A DNA stretch of 64,000 nucleotides from Aminobacter ciceronei (GTDB lineage: Bacteria > Pseudomonadota > Alphaproteobacteria > Rhizobiales > Rhizobiaceae). Numbering within the stretch: position 1 is the first letter of the stretch; each line of letters starts with the position of its first letter. The notes beneath the pieces are model-generated. The model searched no databases, had not been told where the DNA came from, and worked only from the letters and a program-made list of their open reading frames with translations. The stretch spans positions 62,001 to 126,000 of the forward strand of contig NZ_JACJHY010000012.1 of assembly GCF_014138625.1 (NCBI RefSeq), in the 5' to 3' direction. Made by a program: the position numbers and the translations under genes. Below are positions 18,541 through 28,158 of this stretch, piece after piece.

Positions 18541-19140
18541 ATGGTTGCCAAAGACACGCCAATCGTAATCAAGAAATACGCCAACCGCCGCCTCTACAAC
18601 ACCGGCACGAGTACTTACGTCACGCTCGAGGACCTGGCCGAAATGGTCAAGAAAGGCGAGGAATTTACCGTGCAGGACGCCAAGACCGGCGAGGATATCA
18701 CGCACCCGGTTTTGACCCAGATCATCTTCGAACTGGAGAACAAGGACGGCCAGAACATGCTGCCGATCCCGTTCCTCAGGCAGCTGATCTCCTATTACGG
18801 CGACCAGATGCAGATGGTCGTGCCGAGCTTCCTCGAACAGTCCATGCTCGCCTTCTCGAAGGAACAGGAACGCTTCCGCGAACAGATGAAGGCGACCTTC
18901 GGCAAGGCGCCGATGGACATGATGAAGGGGACCGCGCCGATGAAGGCGCTGGAAGAGCAGACGCGCCGCAACATGGAGCTGTTCCAGAACGCGATGCGCA
19001 TGTTCACCCCGTTTCCGATGCCCGGCACCGCAGCGCCCGCAGAGCCGGCGAAGAAAGAAACGCCCGAGAAGCCGGACGAGCTCAAGGAACTCAAGGACCA
19101 GCTCGCCGCCATGCAGCGCAAGATCGATTCGATGGGGTGA
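18541..19140 (+). CDS. phaR: PHB synthesis repressor PhaR
   Basis: Transcription regulator that senses PHB granules and represses phasin and related genes; also known as AniA in rhizobia, where it redirects carbon flow. It has 199 residues. The N-terminal PHB/PHA accumulation regulator DNA-binding domain begins IVIKKYANRRLYNTGTSTYV and is followed by the second PHB domain (LENKDGQNMLPIPFLRQLISYYG) and a Met/Pro/Glu-rich tail with a terminal coiled-coil stretch. ATG 18541 is preferred over 18535 because GGGGGAGG is then 7-8 nt upstream. It is divergent from phaA. Confidence 0.95.
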   Translation: MVAKDTPIVIKKYANRRLYNTGTSTYVTLEDLAEMVKKGEEFTVQDAKTGEDITHPVLTQIIFELENKDGQNMLPIPFLRQLISYYGDQMQMVVPSFLEQSMLAFSKEQERFREQMKATFGKAPMDMMKGTAPMKALEEQTRRNMELFQNAMRMFTPFPMPGTAAPAEPAKKETPEKPDELKELKDQLAAMQRKIDSMG

Positions 19141-19148
19141 ACACCCGG

Positions 19149-19283
19149 TCCGCCTTGGCGGATTGAAACGTCCGGTGGACGTTTCAAAGGGTGCGAACGC
19201 CGGGAAGCTGCCGGAGGCAGCGGGGCCCCGGCAGGGAACTGCGGCACTTAAGGCCGACGGAAAGCCAACTGCTTGGCTTTCCG
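19149..19283 (+). ncRNA. Hairpin-rich untranslated region after phaR (candidate structured RNA)
   Basis: The 342-bp gap between phaR and the next gene has no credible open frame but several perfect hairpins in a row: TCCGCC/GGCGGA (19149-19162), an 11-bp stem with a 3-nt loop (19163-19187), GCTGCC/GGCAGC near 19207-19221, and an 11-bp stem with a 4-nt loop (19258-19283). None has a clear T-run. It may be a structured 3' UTR or a small RNA; this is seen only as foldable sequence. Confidence 0.35.
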
Positions 19284-19482
19284 AGCGTCGAACGCCCGGA
19301 GCGACAGCGAAGGGCCGGAGAGACTTGAAGCTTGAGCTCTTCCTTGAACCACCGGCAAGCCAACGCAGCACGCCCCCGCCCCTACCCTTTAGGACGAGAG
19401 ATTTTCAACCTGACGCAGGGTTTTGCCGGGCGTCGGGAGGGTGTTTGCTAGACGCCCATCGATTTTATCAGGAGGACTGCAC

Positions 19483-19911
19483 ATGACCGAACTGACGCTG
19501 GCCAAGGCCAACGCCATCATCGACACCGCTTTCGGCCTTGCCGCCGAGCAGAAGTTCAAGCCCCTGGGCGTCGCCGTGCTCGACGCCGGCGGCCACCTCC
19601 TGGCCTTCCAGCGCCAGGACGGCTCGCCCTTCATCCGCGCCGAAGTGGCGTCGGGCAAGGCCTATGGCGCGCTTGCCGTCGGCTCGAGCTCGCGCGCACT
19701 CGGCGTTGCCGCCGTCGAGCGTCCGCATTTCTTCCAGGGGCTTTCGGCGGTGTCGGGCGGAAAGATCGTACCGGTGCCGGGCGGCGTGTTGATCCGCAAC
19801 AAGAATGGCGACGTGCTCGGCGCGGTCGGCATTTCGGGCGACACGTCGGACAATGACGAACTGGCGGCCATGGCCGGCATCGAATCGGCCGGCTTCGTCG
19901 CCAAGGTCTGA
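19483..19911 (+). CDS. GlcG/HbpS-family protein
   Basis: Small heme-binding/GlcG-family protein of 142 residues, recognised by LGVAVLDAGGHLLAFQRQDG, the conserved GKAYGA segment and VPGGVLI...GAVGISGDTSDNDE near the end. Members occur in glycolate operons or near extracellular sensors; the biochemical role is poorly defined. The ATG at 19483 follows a strong AGGAGG. It stands alone, ending at a convergent terminator, so context adds nothing on function. Confidence 0.85.
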   Translation: MTELTLAKANAIIDTAFGLAAEQKFKPLGVAVLDAGGHLLAFQRQDGSPFIRAEVASGKAYGALAVGSSSRALGVAAVERPHFFQGLSAVSGGKIVPVPGGVLIRNKNGDVLGAVGISGDTSDNDELAAMAGIESAGFVAKV

Positions 19912-19917
19912 CCTATC

Positions 19918-19943
19918 AAGCGCGCTCCTCGAGGAGCGCGCTT
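19918..19943. terminator. 26-bp palindromic convergent terminator
   Basis: Positions 19918-19943 are a perfect 26-bp palindrome (13-bp arms) in the 32-bp space between two convergent genes. As RNA it would form a tight hairpin; there is little T-run on either side. Confidence 0.7.
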
Positions 19944-20357
19944 CTACTCGCGCCCAAACGTGACGTCCCGGTTGGCCGAACGGATCGATACCGAGAAGCC
20001 AGCCAGCACGTCGAGCAGCGAAATCACCATCAATATGAAGAAGACCGAGCTGGTGGCGCCGCGCACCAGCAGGAATTCGACCAGGAACGCGACAAAGACG
20101 AAGGTCGAAAGCAAGTGATCGACGACAGAGGCGCTGCCCGTGCGGGTCGCCTTGACGATCTCGACGAAGAAAAGCAGCAGCGCCACCACGATCAGCAGGT
20201 CGCCGAGGGTAAGCGCAAAACTGCCGCCCGACATCATCCCCAACGTGAGGATCTCGGTTGCCCACGGATTGCCGTCGGGGCCGCTGCCGAACAAGCCGGC
20301 CACGCCGATGTTGTAGAGGACGAAGGGTATGATCAGAAGGGGAATGCCCGCGAGCAT
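19944..20357 (-). CDS. Small integral membrane protein, function unknown
   Basis: A 137-residue protein with about four hydrophobic segments (GIPLLIIPFVLYNIGVAGLF, FALTLGDLLIVVALLLFFVEIV, HLLSTFVFVAFLVEFLLV, SVFFILMVISLLDVLAGFSV). I do not recognise a characterised family. The start MLAGIPLL at 20357 fits the onset of the first membrane segment and follows a GGAG-containing site. It lies downstream of rpmF on the same strand but beyond the rpmF terminator. Confidence 0.75.
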   Translation of the reverse strand: MLAGIPLLIIPFVLYNIGVAGLFGSGPDGNPWATEILTLGMMSGGSFALTLGDLLIVVALLLFFVEIVKATRTGSASVVDHLLSTFVFVAFLVEFLLVRGATSSVFFILMVISLLDVLAGFSVSIRSANRDVTFGRE

Positions 20358-20450
20358 GGACCGGTCTCCGCTTTGCGCTGGCACCTTCTAGAATCCCCGG
20401 ACGGCCGGGCGTCAAGGAAATTCAGCACCATCATCCGGACATGCAAAAAG

Positions 20451-20475
20451 AAAGGACCGGCAAGGCCGGTCCTTT
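20451..20475 (-). terminator. Terminator after rpmF
   Basis: An 11-bp stem (20451-20461 with 20465-20475) with an AAG loop, T-rich on the minus strand beyond the stem, lies about 55 bp after the rpmF stop codon. Confidence 0.85.
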
Positions 20476-20489
20476 CCCAATTTGCTCGC

Positions 20490-20539
20490 TCGGGTAAAGC
20501 CGCTTGGCTTTCCCTCGGGAAAAGCTGCTTAGCTTTCCT
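20490..20539. repeat. Two tandem 25-bp hairpin-forming units at the rpmF 3' end
   Basis: Units 20490-20514 and 20515-20539 differ at 4 of 25 positions, and each can fold around its AAAGC/GCTTT arms. The second unit covers the last rpmF codons and stop. The hairpin at 19258-19283 shares the same GGAAAGCCAA/TTGGCTTTCC core, suggesting a dispersed repeat family. Confidence 0.6.
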
Positions 20540-20711
20540 TCGGCGTCAGAACCTGGCGACCGCGATACATGCCGGTCTTGAGGTCGATGTGGTGCGGGCG
20601 GCGCATTTCGCCGGAATTCTTGTCCTCGACATAGGTCGGGGCCTTCAGCGCGTCGGCCGAGCGGCGCATGCCGCGCTTGGACGGGGAGGTTTTTCGTTTT
20701 GGAACAGCCAT
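20529..20711 (-). CDS. rpmF: 50S ribosomal protein L32
   Basis: Structural protein of the large ribosomal subunit, 60 residues. The start [17 protein letters not shown] is the canonical L32 N-terminus, followed by the alphaproteobacterial [19 protein letters not shown] ending. The zinc-ligand cysteines found in some L32 proteins are absent, as usual in this group. It lies alone upstream of a strong terminator. Confidence 0.97.
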   Translation of the reverse strand: MAVPKRKTSPSKRGMRRSADALKAPTYVEDKNSGEMRRPHHIDLKTGMYRGRQVLTPKES

Positions 20712-20864
20712 GGATATACTCCACCAATCGGTCAAATGACCCTGTCCGCCCTCGTGAAAGGGCCGCGCATGGGCCGGAAACTGAGAAAGTTGGCGAGCCT
20801 ATACACGGCGAACGCAGGCTTGACCAGCCCGAAGCGACTCTTTTTTCAGCCGACAGCCGTCTAT

Positions 20865-21617
20865 CTAGTTCAGGCACTGTACATAGGCGCCTGCCTTGGT
20901 GGCGCGGCGCTCGATGACCGATGCGAGCCGCCTCAGCCCGGGTCCAGGCTTGGCTGGATTGCGTGCCGCCGGATTGGGCAAGGTTACCGCCAGAAGCGCT
21001 GCCTGGCGCCGCGACAGCTGGCTGGCCGGCTTGCCGAAATAATGCTGCGACGCCGCCTCGACGCCGTAGATGTTGGGGCCCCACTCGGCGATATTGAGAT
21101 AGATCTCCATGATCCGCCGCTTGGGCATCAGCGCATCGAAATAGATCGCCAGCGGCAGTTCCAGAGCCTTCCGCAGGAACGAGCGGCCATTCCAGAGATA
21201 AAGATTCTTCACCGTCTGCATCGGGATGGTCGAAGCACCACGAGTCGATTCCCCGTCGAGCGCATCGCTTATGACACCACGCAACTCACCCAGGTCGACG
21301 CCCCTGTGGGCGCAGAATTGCCCGTCCTCGGACATGATGACGGAATGCGCCATGACGGGCGCGATGTCGTCGAGCGGCACCCACTGGCGGTCATAGCCCT
21401 GCAGCGTGACGACATCCTTGATCATCAGCGTCGAGATCGGGCGCACGACCGGAGGCAGATAGAGGATGGTCAACACCACCGGCAGCGCGATCATCAGCGC
21501 GGCGAGCAGCGCACCGAGCCGCACCCAGCGGCGCAGGCTTCCGCGCGAGAACATCCCGCGTCGCGCTGCTGCCATCTCCAGCCTTTCGGTTTCCGGCTCT
21601 ATGATCGGTTCCGACAA
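20865..21617 (-). CDS. mtgA: Monofunctional biosynthetic peptidoglycan transglycosylase
   Basis: Inner-membrane glycosyltransferase (GT51) that polymerises lipid II into glycan strands. It has 250 residues: a short cytoplasmic tail, one N-terminal membrane anchor ([21 protein letters not shown]) and the GT51 domain with the catalytic Glu in [14 protein letters not shown] and the [17 protein letters not shown] and YLNIAEWG motifs. The frame begins with TTG at 21617; an ATG at 21575 ([12 protein letters not shown]) is an equally plausible start and would remove 14 residues. It is divergent from ispA. Confidence 0.92.
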   Translation of the reverse strand: MSEPIIEPETERLEMAAARRGMFSRGSLRRWVRLGALLAALMIALPVVLTILYLPPVVRPISTLMIKDVVTLQGYDRQWVPLDDIAPVMAHSVIMSEDGQFCAHRGVDLGELRGVISDALDGESTRGASTIPMQTVKNLYLWNGRSFLRKALELPLAIYFDALMPKRRIMEIYLNIAEWGPNIYGVEAASQHYFGKPASQLSRRQAALLAVTLPNPAARNPAKPGPGLRRLASVIERRATKAGAYVQCLN

Positions 21618-21703
21618 CCCGTCCGCCCTGTCTTGTCAGCCTTTTGGCATAAAGGCGCTTGGCTTCTTGCGCAACGTCTGACTGTCGGCTACCGCTCGCC
21701 GCC

Positions 21704-22621
21704 ATGACGATCGACAGCGATATCATGTTCGAAACCTTCCTGCGCATGCGCGCGGAAACAGTCGAAACGCGGTTGCGGCAGTTGCTCGGCGAGAGCCCCC
21801 TGTCCGGCGAGATCGCACGGCCCGGGCATCTGATGGCGGCGATGCGCCATGGCGTGCTCAACGGCGGCAAGCGGCTGCGCCCATTCCTGGTGCTGGAGAG
21901 TGCTGCCCTGTTCGATGCTGATGGCGAGGCAGCTCTGCGTGTCGCAACTGCGCTCGAATGTGTGCATTGCTATTCGCTGATCCATGACGACCTGCCGGCG
22001 ATGGACGACGACGACCTGCGCCGCGGCCAACCGACGGTGCACAAGGCTTTCGACGAGGCGACGGCGATCCTCGCCGGCGACGGCCTGTTGACCTTTGCCT
22101 TCGACATTATTGCCGACGAGGCGACGCCGTTGCCGGCCGACCGCCGCGCAGCCCTCGTCTTGGCGCTGGCGCGCGCTGCCGGCCCCGGCGGCATGGTCGG
22201 CGGCCAGGCACTCGATCTCGACGCCGAACACAACAAACCCGACGAAACAGGCATCATAAAACTGCAAGCGATGAAGACCGGCGCCCTGATCCGCTTCGCC
22301 TGCGAGGCCGGCGCCATCGTTGGCGGCGCATCTGCCGACGAGCGTGAAAGACTGGCCGAGTTCGGTTCGGCGATCGGGCTCGCCTTCCAGCTTGCCGACG
22401 ACCTGCTCGACCTCACCGCCGACGCCGAGACGATGGGCAAGGCAACCGGCAAGGACGCAGCCGCCGGCAAGGCGACGCTGGTTTCACTCCACGGCCCCAA
22501 CTGGGCCCGCTCCCAGCTTGTTGGCCTGGTCAACCAGGCGCACGACTTGCTGGAGCCCTTCGGCGAACGCGCAATCATGCTCAAAGCTGCCGCAAGTTTC
22601 GTCGCAGAGCGCAACAGCTGA
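21704..22621 (+). CDS. ispA: Farnesyl/geranyl diphosphate synthase family polyprenyl synthetase
   Basis: Condenses isopentenyl diphosphate with allylic diphosphates to make the C15 (or longer) isoprenoid precursor. It has 305 residues. The first Asp-rich motif is DDLPAMDDDDLRRG and the second DDLLD, with the KLQAMKTGALIRFA segment between them, as in IspA. The ATG at 21704 (MTIDSDIMFETF) gives family length. Product length cannot be fixed from sequence alone. ispG, from the same pathway, lies about 4 kb away. Confidence 0.9.
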   Translation: MTIDSDIMFETFLRMRAETVETRLRQLLGESPLSGEIARPGHLMAAMRHGVLNGGKRLRPFLVLESAALFDADGEAALRVATALECVHCYSLIHDDLPAMDDDDLRRGQPTVHKAFDEATAILAGDGLLTFAFDIIADEATPLPADRRAALVLALARAAGPGGMVGGQALDLDAEHNKPDETGIIKLQAMKTGALIRFACEAGAIVGGASADERERLAEFGSAIGLAFQLADDLLDLTADAETMGKATGKDAAAGKATLVSLHGPNWARSQLVGLVNQAHDLLEPFGERAIMLKAAASFVAERNS

Positions 22622-22740
22622 TCTTTACTGTCAGCCGGCAAGCAACATTTCGCGGACAAGTTGTGCGGGTCAGAAACTCTTAATGTTAATGGTGTCTATT
22701 CCGGCTCTGTAAAATTGTGCGTATGTGTTTGGGGTTGCGC

Positions 22741-25068
22741 ATGCCGGAGCACTCGTCCTTCATCCGTTCCATACGGATCCGATATCTTTCGGGTCTCCTG
22801 ATCTTCGCCCTGACGTCTATCGCCGTCATGCTGGCCTTCAGCCAGGGCAATACTTATCGCCGCGACGTCGATGCCATTGCCGCCGAGCTACAACTGTTCT
22901 CACGCGAACTGCGCAATGCCAGCAGCTTCGCCGAGACGACGAACGGTACCTGGCGGCCGGAAACGCAGGAAGCGCTGGCGGCTGCCGCCCGCAACCATGC
23001 TCTCAGGCTCGACGCCCGCATCAGCCACCTGGCCAGCTCGATCGACACCGTCCGCCCCAGCCTGTCCGACAAATCCGTGCGCGAACTCGACAGCGCATCC
23101 GTCAATGGCGATCTGTTCTGGTCGGCACGCGACATCACCCACAACCTCGGAGCGCTGGCGAGTGCCAAGACCTCCGACGAATGGAGCTATCGCGAGATCC
23201 GCAACCAGAACGATCTTTTCGCCCAGCCGATGCTGCTGCGCGCCACGGCCGCCATGGAAAACGAACGCCGTTATGCCGAAGCGCGCAGCGACCGGCTGCT
23301 GACCACGGCCGCCGCACTGCTGATCCTGGTCATCGGCGGCGTCGCTGCGTGGGTCTTCCGCCCGATGGAACACGCCATCCGCAAGGCATTCTCCGAAAGT
23401 GCCGAGTCGCTGTCGAAGGCCGAAGCGGCCGACCGGGCAAAGTCGGAATTCCTTGCCAATATGAGCCATGAGATCCGGACGCCGATGAACGGTGTCCTCG
23501 GCATGGCCGAGCTCTTGGCACGCACCGACCTGACGCCACGCCAGAAGACCTTCACTGAAGTCATCGTGAAATCGGGCAACGCGCTGCTGACGATCATCAA
23601 CGACGTACTCGACTTCTCCAAGATCAACGCCGGCCAGTTGACGCTCGACCCGGCCCCGTTCCATCTCGGCGAGGCGGTCGAGGATGTCGCGACGCTGATC
23701 TCGGCCCGGGTTGCCGAAAAGAACCTCGAGCTCATCGTCCGCGTCGATCCCCGCCTGCCGAGCCATGTCACCGGCGACGTCGGGCGCTTCCGCCAGATCA
23801 TCACCAACATGCTCGGCAATGCGGTGAAGTTCACCGAGCGCGGCCATGTGCTTGTCGACGTGACCGGCGAGGTCGTCGATGGGACCGTGGCACTCAGCAT
23901 CCGTGTCGAGGACACCGGCATCGGCATCCCCGCGGACAAGCTGCAGAGCGTGTTCGAGAAATTCGCCCAGGTCGACGGCAGCTCGACGCGTCGCCATGAA
24001 GGCACCGGCCTCGGCCTTGCCATCGCGGCCCGCCTTGTCGACCTGATGGGGGGCCGTATCGGCGTCGAAAGCGAGCTGGGCAAGGGTTCGGTGTTCTGGT
24101 TCACAGCGATGCTGCCGGTCCATGAAGCGCAACAGGAAAGCAGCGTCGTGCCGGTCGACGTCACCGGCGCGCGCGTGCTGGTCATCGACGACAATCCGGT
24201 CAACCGCGAAATCCTGCTGGAGCAGCTGAAGAGCTGGGGTTTCGACTGTGCAGCCGCGGAAAGCGGCGCCATCGGCCTCGCCTTCCTGGACCGCGCCGCC
24301 CAGCTCGGCGCCAGCGTCGACTGCGTCATCCTCGACTACCAGATGCCCGGCATGAACGGCGCCGATGTCGCCAAGGCAATCGCCGCCGACAGCCGCATCT
24401 CGTCGATCCCGGTGGTGCTGTTAACTTCGGTCGACCAAATCGATTTCTCCCGCATGGTGCTCGATTTCGGCATCGCCGCGCATCTGACCAAGCCCGCCCG
24501 CTCGGCAGTGCTGCTCGGCACGGTGATCGCTGCGGTGCAGAAGGCCCGATCGCAGGCCGGCCGCACCGAATTCGTGCGCGAGCCGGTCCGACACACACCT
24601 GCATTCACGGTCATCCGCGGCCCTTCCGTCGCACCGGTCGCCCATCACGAGCCGGCAGTGTTGCAATCCAGCGGGCTCGACGTCCTGGTGGCCGAGGACA
24701 ATGAGGTCAACCAGCTCGTCTTCGGCCAGATTCTATCCGGCCTCGGGCTCAGCCACCGCATCGCCGGCAATGGCCGCACGGCGGTGGAGATGTACCGCAC
24801 CTTCAAGCCCAAGCTGATCCTGATGGATGTTTCGATGCCGGAGATGAACGGCTACGAGGCGACACGCGCCATCCGCTTGGAGGAAGCGGCCAATGGCAGC
24901 CGCACGCCGATCATCGGTGTGACAGCGCATGCGTTGAAGGGCGACCGCGAGAAATGCATTGACGCCGGCATGGACGATTACCTGCCCAAGCCGGTGTCGC
25001 CCGACAAGCTCGGCGCCAAGATCGGCACCTGGCTGAGCGAGAGCGCCGAGCTCGTCCAGTCTGCGTGA
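22741..25068 (+). CDS. Hybrid sensor histidine kinase with two receiver domains
   Basis: Membrane-bound hybrid kinase of about 775 residues. Two membrane segments (about 12-35 and 190-210) enclose a periplasmic sensor region of no recognised family. Then come HisKA with His243 in [11 protein letters not shown], the HATPase domain ([26 protein letters not shown]), and two receivers with phospho-acceptors near Asp532 ([10 protein letters not shown]) and Asp696 ([10 protein letters not shown]). No Hpt domain follows, so a separate phosphotransfer partner is needed. Start codons at 22717 (GTG) and 22723 (ATG) are also possible; 22741 has GGGG about 8 nt upstream. No cognate regulator is adjacent. 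Confidence 0.92.
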   Translation: MPEHSSFIRSIRIRYLSGLLIFALTSIAVMLAFSQGNTYRRDVDAIAAELQLFSRELRNASSFAETTNGTWRPETQEALAAAARNHALRLDARISHLASSIDTVRPSLSDKSVRELDSASVNGDLFWSARDITHNLGALASAKTSDEWSYREIRNQNDLFAQPMLLRATAAMENERRYAEARSDRLLTTAAALLILVIGGVAAWVFRPMEHAIRKAFSESAESLSKAEAADRAKSEFLANMSHEIRTPMNGVLGMAELLARTDLTPRQKTFTEVIVKSGNALLTIINDVLDFSKINAGQLTLDPAPFHLGEAVEDVATLISARVAEKNLELIVRVDPRLPSHVTGDVGRFRQIITNMLGNAVKFTERGHVLVDVTGEVVDGTVALSIRVEDTGIGIPADKLQSVFEKFAQVDGSSTRRHEGTGLGLAIAARLVDLMGGRIGVESELGKGSVFWFTAMLPVHEAQQESSVVPVDVTGARVLVIDDNPVNREILLEQLKSWGFDCAAAESGAIGLAFLDRAAQLGASVDCVILDYQMPGMNGADVAKAIAADSRISSIPVVLLTSVDQIDFSRMVLDFGIAAHLTKPARSAVLLGTVIAAVQKARSQAGRTEFVREPVRHTPAFTVIRGPSVAPVAHHEPAVLQSSGLDVLVAEDNEVNQLVFGQILSGLGLSHRIAGNGRTAVEMYRTFKPKLILMDVSMPEMNGYEATRAIRLEEAANGSRTPIIGVTAHALKGDREKCIDAGMDDYLPKPVSPDKLGAKIGTWLSESAELVQSA

Positions 25069-25208
25069 CGACGCAAACTGCCTATGACTTCTTTATTTCT
25101 TGGCAGTTCCGCCCGTCTCGAATCCTGATGCGGCTGATTTTACCTTCCTGACGCGACCGGACGACGGCGACCTCGCCGCTCCGGCGTGAACAACAAGGAA
25201 GTAAGAAA

Positions 25209-25394
25209 ATGCTTCGTACCCAGATGCCCGACCGGTTCGTCAGTGCACGGACCACAGAGCCCATGCGCCGTGATGCCGCCAATGACGGTAAGCTGGTCAA
25301 GGGCCAGACCGAGCCCTTCATGTTCACCCGCCTGTTCTTCGTCACCGGCGTGCTGCTGGGCGGCCTGGCGTTGGCCACCATGCTTTCAAGCTGA
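25209..25394 (+). CDS. Small single-pass membrane protein, unknown function
   Basis: A 61-residue protein with a polar N-terminal half and a C-terminal hydrophobic helix (MFTRLFFVTGVLLGGLALATML). It has a good AAGGAAG ribosome binding site 10 nt before the ATG. It ends 2 bp before the PtsN-like gene, so the two are very likely one translational unit. I do not recognise the family; a membrane tether or partner for the PtsN-like protein is a guess from linkage. Confidence 0.65.
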   Translation: MLRTQMPDRFVSARTTEPMRRDAANDGKLVKGQTEPFMFTRLFFVTGVLLGGLALATMLSS

Positions 25395-25396
25395 CA

Positions 25397-25867
25397 ATGG
25401 AAATCTCGGACGTGATTTCGGTCGAGGACGTGGTCCTCGACCTCCGGCCGGAGAGCAAGACACGACTGCTCAAAGCGCTTGCGGCGCATGCCGCACGCCG
25501 CACCGGCTGTCCGGCCGCCGAGATCAGTTCGACGCTTGCAGCCAGGGAAAAGCTCGGCTCGACCGGGCTTGGCCAAGGCGTTGCCATCCCGCATTCCAGG
25601 TTGCGCGGGCTGCAGACGCCCTATGGCGCGTTTGTAAGACTGGCCGCACCCTGTGCCTTCGAGGCTATCGACGACCGGGATGTCGACCTTGTCGTGCTGC
25701 TGCTGTTGCCGGAGGCCTCGCCGCAGGAACATCTCAACGTGCTGGCCAAGATCGCCCGTCGGCTGCGCGACGTCGAAGTGGTGGCAAGCCTGCGCAAGGC
25801 AGGCGACGCTGCCACCTGTCATCGCTTGCTCACGGACCAGCCGCTCAAGAGCTCGGCAGCCGCCTGA
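25397..25867 (+). CDS. PTS IIA-like protein, PtsN (EIIA-Ntr) family
   Basis: EIIA-type phospho-acceptor protein of 156 residues resembling PtsN, part of the regulatory nitrogen PTS. The active-site His lies in GQGVAIPHSRLRG, preceded by the REKLGSTGLG segment typical of EIIA-Ntr. The ATG at 25397 has no clear ribosome binding site and seems coupled to the small membrane-protein gene just upstream. The classical ptsN follows rpoN and hpf; this one does not, so it is probably a paralogue with a different partner. Confidence 0.85.
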   Translation: MEISDVISVEDVVLDLRPESKTRLLKALAAHAARRTGCPAAEISSTLAAREKLGSTGLGQGVAIPHSRLRGLQTPYGAFVRLAAPCAFEAIDDRDVDLVVLLLLPEASPQEHLNVLAKIARRLRDVEVVASLRKAGDAATCHRLLTDQPLKSSAAA

Positions 25868-25879
25868 ACAGACCGGCCG

Positions 25880-26734
25880 TCAGCGGTTCCTGACCACGAT
25901 GCAGGAGCCGCCGATGCTGCGCAGGCTCTGGCAGATCTGGCCTGCTTCGCTGCGGTCGTCGGCGCCGATGCGCACGGCATAGATGCCACGTCGGCCGATT
26001 GGCGTACGCACCCGACTTACGACAGGATCATGCGACGACAGCAGCTTCGGAAATCGTCCCTCGAGCCGCTGCCACTGCCTGATCGCCGCCGCGCGGCGGA
26101 AATTGCCGGCGACCTGGATGCCCCAGGGTTTCACATGCACGCTGGCCATGGCGACTGTCTGGGACATGATCACCTTCAGGTTCTGGCAGGCGGCGGCAAA
26201 AGACATGTTGGGATCGAGCGGCCGGTTCGTGCCGACATGGGCCTTGTCGGCAAAATTGTCGGCCGGCTCGCCCATGATGTCGAGCACATAGTCCTCGGTT
26301 TCGAGCGGCAGGAAGCCGCCTGACGACAGCCAGCGCGCGACGCGGTTCTCGCCGGCATTGTAGGCAGCGGCGGCCAGGCCAAGATTGCCGAAGCCGGATT
26401 TGAGCTCGCCGAGATAGCGCGCCGACGCCGGGATCGCCTGCTCCATGTCGAACGGATTGGCGAGGCCGCGCATCGCGGCGGTACCGGGCATGAACTGGGC
26501 AATGCCTTCCGCACCTGCCGGGCTCACCGCATTCGGATCGAAACGGCTCTCCTTCCAGATCAGTCTTGCGAAGAACTCGCTGGGCAGGCCGTGGCGTCGG
26601 GCATGGGTGTCGATGAGCTCGCAGACGCGCGCGGCATGGGTCTTCTTCGGCGACCGTGGCGGATCGGCCAATGCAGGCAGGCACATGGCAAGCGAGACGA
26701 GGAAAGCCAGAGCTGCCCTCGACAGGTTGCGCAT
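25880..26734 (-). CDS. Lytic transglycosylase with C-terminal SPOR domain
   Basis: Periplasmic murein-cleaving enzyme of 284 residues. A signal peptide (ending near ALA, residue 23) is followed by a goose-type/Slt lysozyme domain with catalytic Glu62 in LIWKESRFDPNAVSPAGAEG and the QFMPGTA, YNAGENRV and Y...L motifs. The last 80 residues (WGIQVAGNF...YAVRIGADDRSEAGQICQSL) look like a SPOR domain, which binds denuded glycan at division sites. It starts 2 bp after the ispG stop and is probably co-transcribed with it. Confidence 0.87.
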   Translation of the reverse strand: MRNLSRAALAFLVSLAMCLPALADPPRSPKKTHAARVCELIDTHARRHGLPSEFFARLIWKESRFDPNAVSPAGAEGIAQFMPGTAAMRGLANPFDMEQAIPASARYLGELKSGFGNLGLAAAAYNAGENRVARWLSSGGFLPLETEDYVLDIMGEPADNFADKAHVGTNRPLDPNMSFAAACQNLKVIMSQTVAMASVHVKPWGIQVAGNFRRAAAIRQWQRLEGRFPKLLSSHDPVVSRVRTPIGRRGIYAVRIGADDRSEAGQICQSLRSIGGSCIVVRNR

Positions 26735-26736
26735 CC

Positions 26737-27987
26737 CTATTCGGCTGCCGCCTGGCCGCGGCCGAAACGCTGCTCGATATAATCGGCAACCATCTTTTCG
26801 AAATCCGCAGCGATCGCTGGACCGCGCAGCGTCGCGGCCTTCTTGCCGTCGATGAACACAGGCGCCGTCGGCGTCTCGCCGGTGCCAGGCAACGAGATGC
26901 CGATGTCGGCATGCTTGGATTCGCCCGGACCATTGACGATGCAGCCCATCACCGCAACCTTCAGCATTTCGACGCCGGGATACTTCTCGCGCCAGACCGG
27001 CATGTTCTTGCGCAGATCGTCCTGGATGTTCTGGGCCAGCTCCTGGAACACGGTCGAGGTGGTGCGGCCGCAACCCGGGCATGCGGCAACGATCGGCACG
27101 AACTGGCGGAAGCCCATCGTCTGCAGCAGCTCCTGCGACACCTGGACTTCCCTGGTGCGGTCGCCATTGGGCTCAGGCGTCAGCGAGATGCGGATGGTGT
27201 CGCCGATGCCCTGCTGCAACAGGATGCCCATCGCCGCCGACGAGGCGACGATGCCTTTCGAGCCCATGCCTGCTTCGGTCAGGCCGAGATGCAGCGCGTG
27301 GTTGGAGCGAGCGGCGAGCATTGTGTAGACGGCGATCAGGTCCTGGACGCCGCTGACCTTGGCCGAAAGGATGATGTTTTCACGCGGCAGGCCGATTTCT
27401 TCGGCGAGATCCGCCGAGATCAGCGCCGACTGCACGATCGCCTCGTGCATGACCTGGCTGGCGGTGAGCGGCGAGCCGTTCGCCTGGTTCTCGTCCATCA
27501 GCCGGGTCAGCAAATCCTGGTCGAGCGAGCCCCAGTTGACGCCGATGCGCACAGGCTTGTCGTGGCGGATCGCCATCTCGACGATGTCGGCAAACTGCTT
27601 GTCCTTCTTCTCCTTGAACCCGACATTGCCCGGATTGATGCGGTACTTGGCCAGCGCCTCAGCACAAGCGGGATGGTCGGCAAGCAGCTTGTGGCCGATG
27701 TAATGGAAATCGCCGACCAAAGGCACGTTGATGCCAAGGCGGGCGAGACGGTCGCGGATATGCGGAACGGCGGCGGCACTTTCGTCGCGGTCGACGGTGA
27801 TGCGCACGATTTCGGACCCGGCGCGATGAAGCGCTGCGACCTGGGCGACGGTCTTGTCGATGTCGGCCGTATCGGTGTTGGTCATCGACTGCACGACGAC
27901 GGGTGCTTCGCCACCAACGATCACGCCGCCGACGCTGACGCCGACCGACTTGCGGCGGGCAAATGGGGACGAAAAATAGCCGGTCAT
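26737..27987 (-). CDS. ispG: 4-hydroxy-3-methylbut-2-en-1-yl diphosphate synthase
   Basis: [4Fe-4S] enzyme of the MEP isoprenoid pathway converting MEcPP to HMBPP, 416 residues. The TIM-barrel part contains [15 protein letters not shown] and RINPGNVG; the C-terminal cluster domain carries the Cys ligands in ACPGCGRTT and [11 protein letters not shown]. The start [14 protein letters not shown] at 27987 gives family length. The lytic transglycosylase follows with a 2-bp gap. Confidence 0.96.
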   Translation of the reverse strand: MTGYFSSPFARRKSVGVSVGGVIVGGEAPVVVQSMTNTDTADIDKTVAQVAALHRAGSEIVRITVDRDESAAAVPHIRDRLARLGINVPLVGDFHYIGHKLLADHPACAEALAKYRINPGNVGFKEKKDKQFADIVEMAIRHDKPVRIGVNWGSLDQDLLTRLMDENQANGSPLTASQVMHEAIVQSALISADLAEEIGLPRENIILSAKVSGVQDLIAVYTMLAARSNHALHLGLTEAGMGSKGIVASSAAMGILLQQGIGDTIRISLTPEPNGDRTREVQVSQELLQTMGFRQFVPIVAACPGCGRTTSTVFQELAQNIQDDLRKNMPVWREKYPGVEMLKVAVMGCIVNGPGESKHADIGISLPGTGETPTAPVFIDGKKAATLRGPAIAADFEKMVADYIEQRFGRGQAAAE

Positions 27988-28158
27988 CGACGGCCTTCTT
28001 GAAGCTCGAGGTATCCGCGCCTGAGGTGGCGCGCGCTGCGCGCGATGTCAATATCGCAGGTGGTCGCGCCCGCCAAGGGCGGCGTTAACCTGGCAGCAAG
28101 CGGAGATGAACAACGGCGTCCAATGCTGTAGTGTGGACCCACATCCATGGGGGATTTC

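Noticed and set aside
24437-24446. A further AAATCGATTT word inside the hybrid kinase gene.
   Set aside because: It is coding sequence (QIDF) far from any start and not a longer palindrome, so it is taken as chance.
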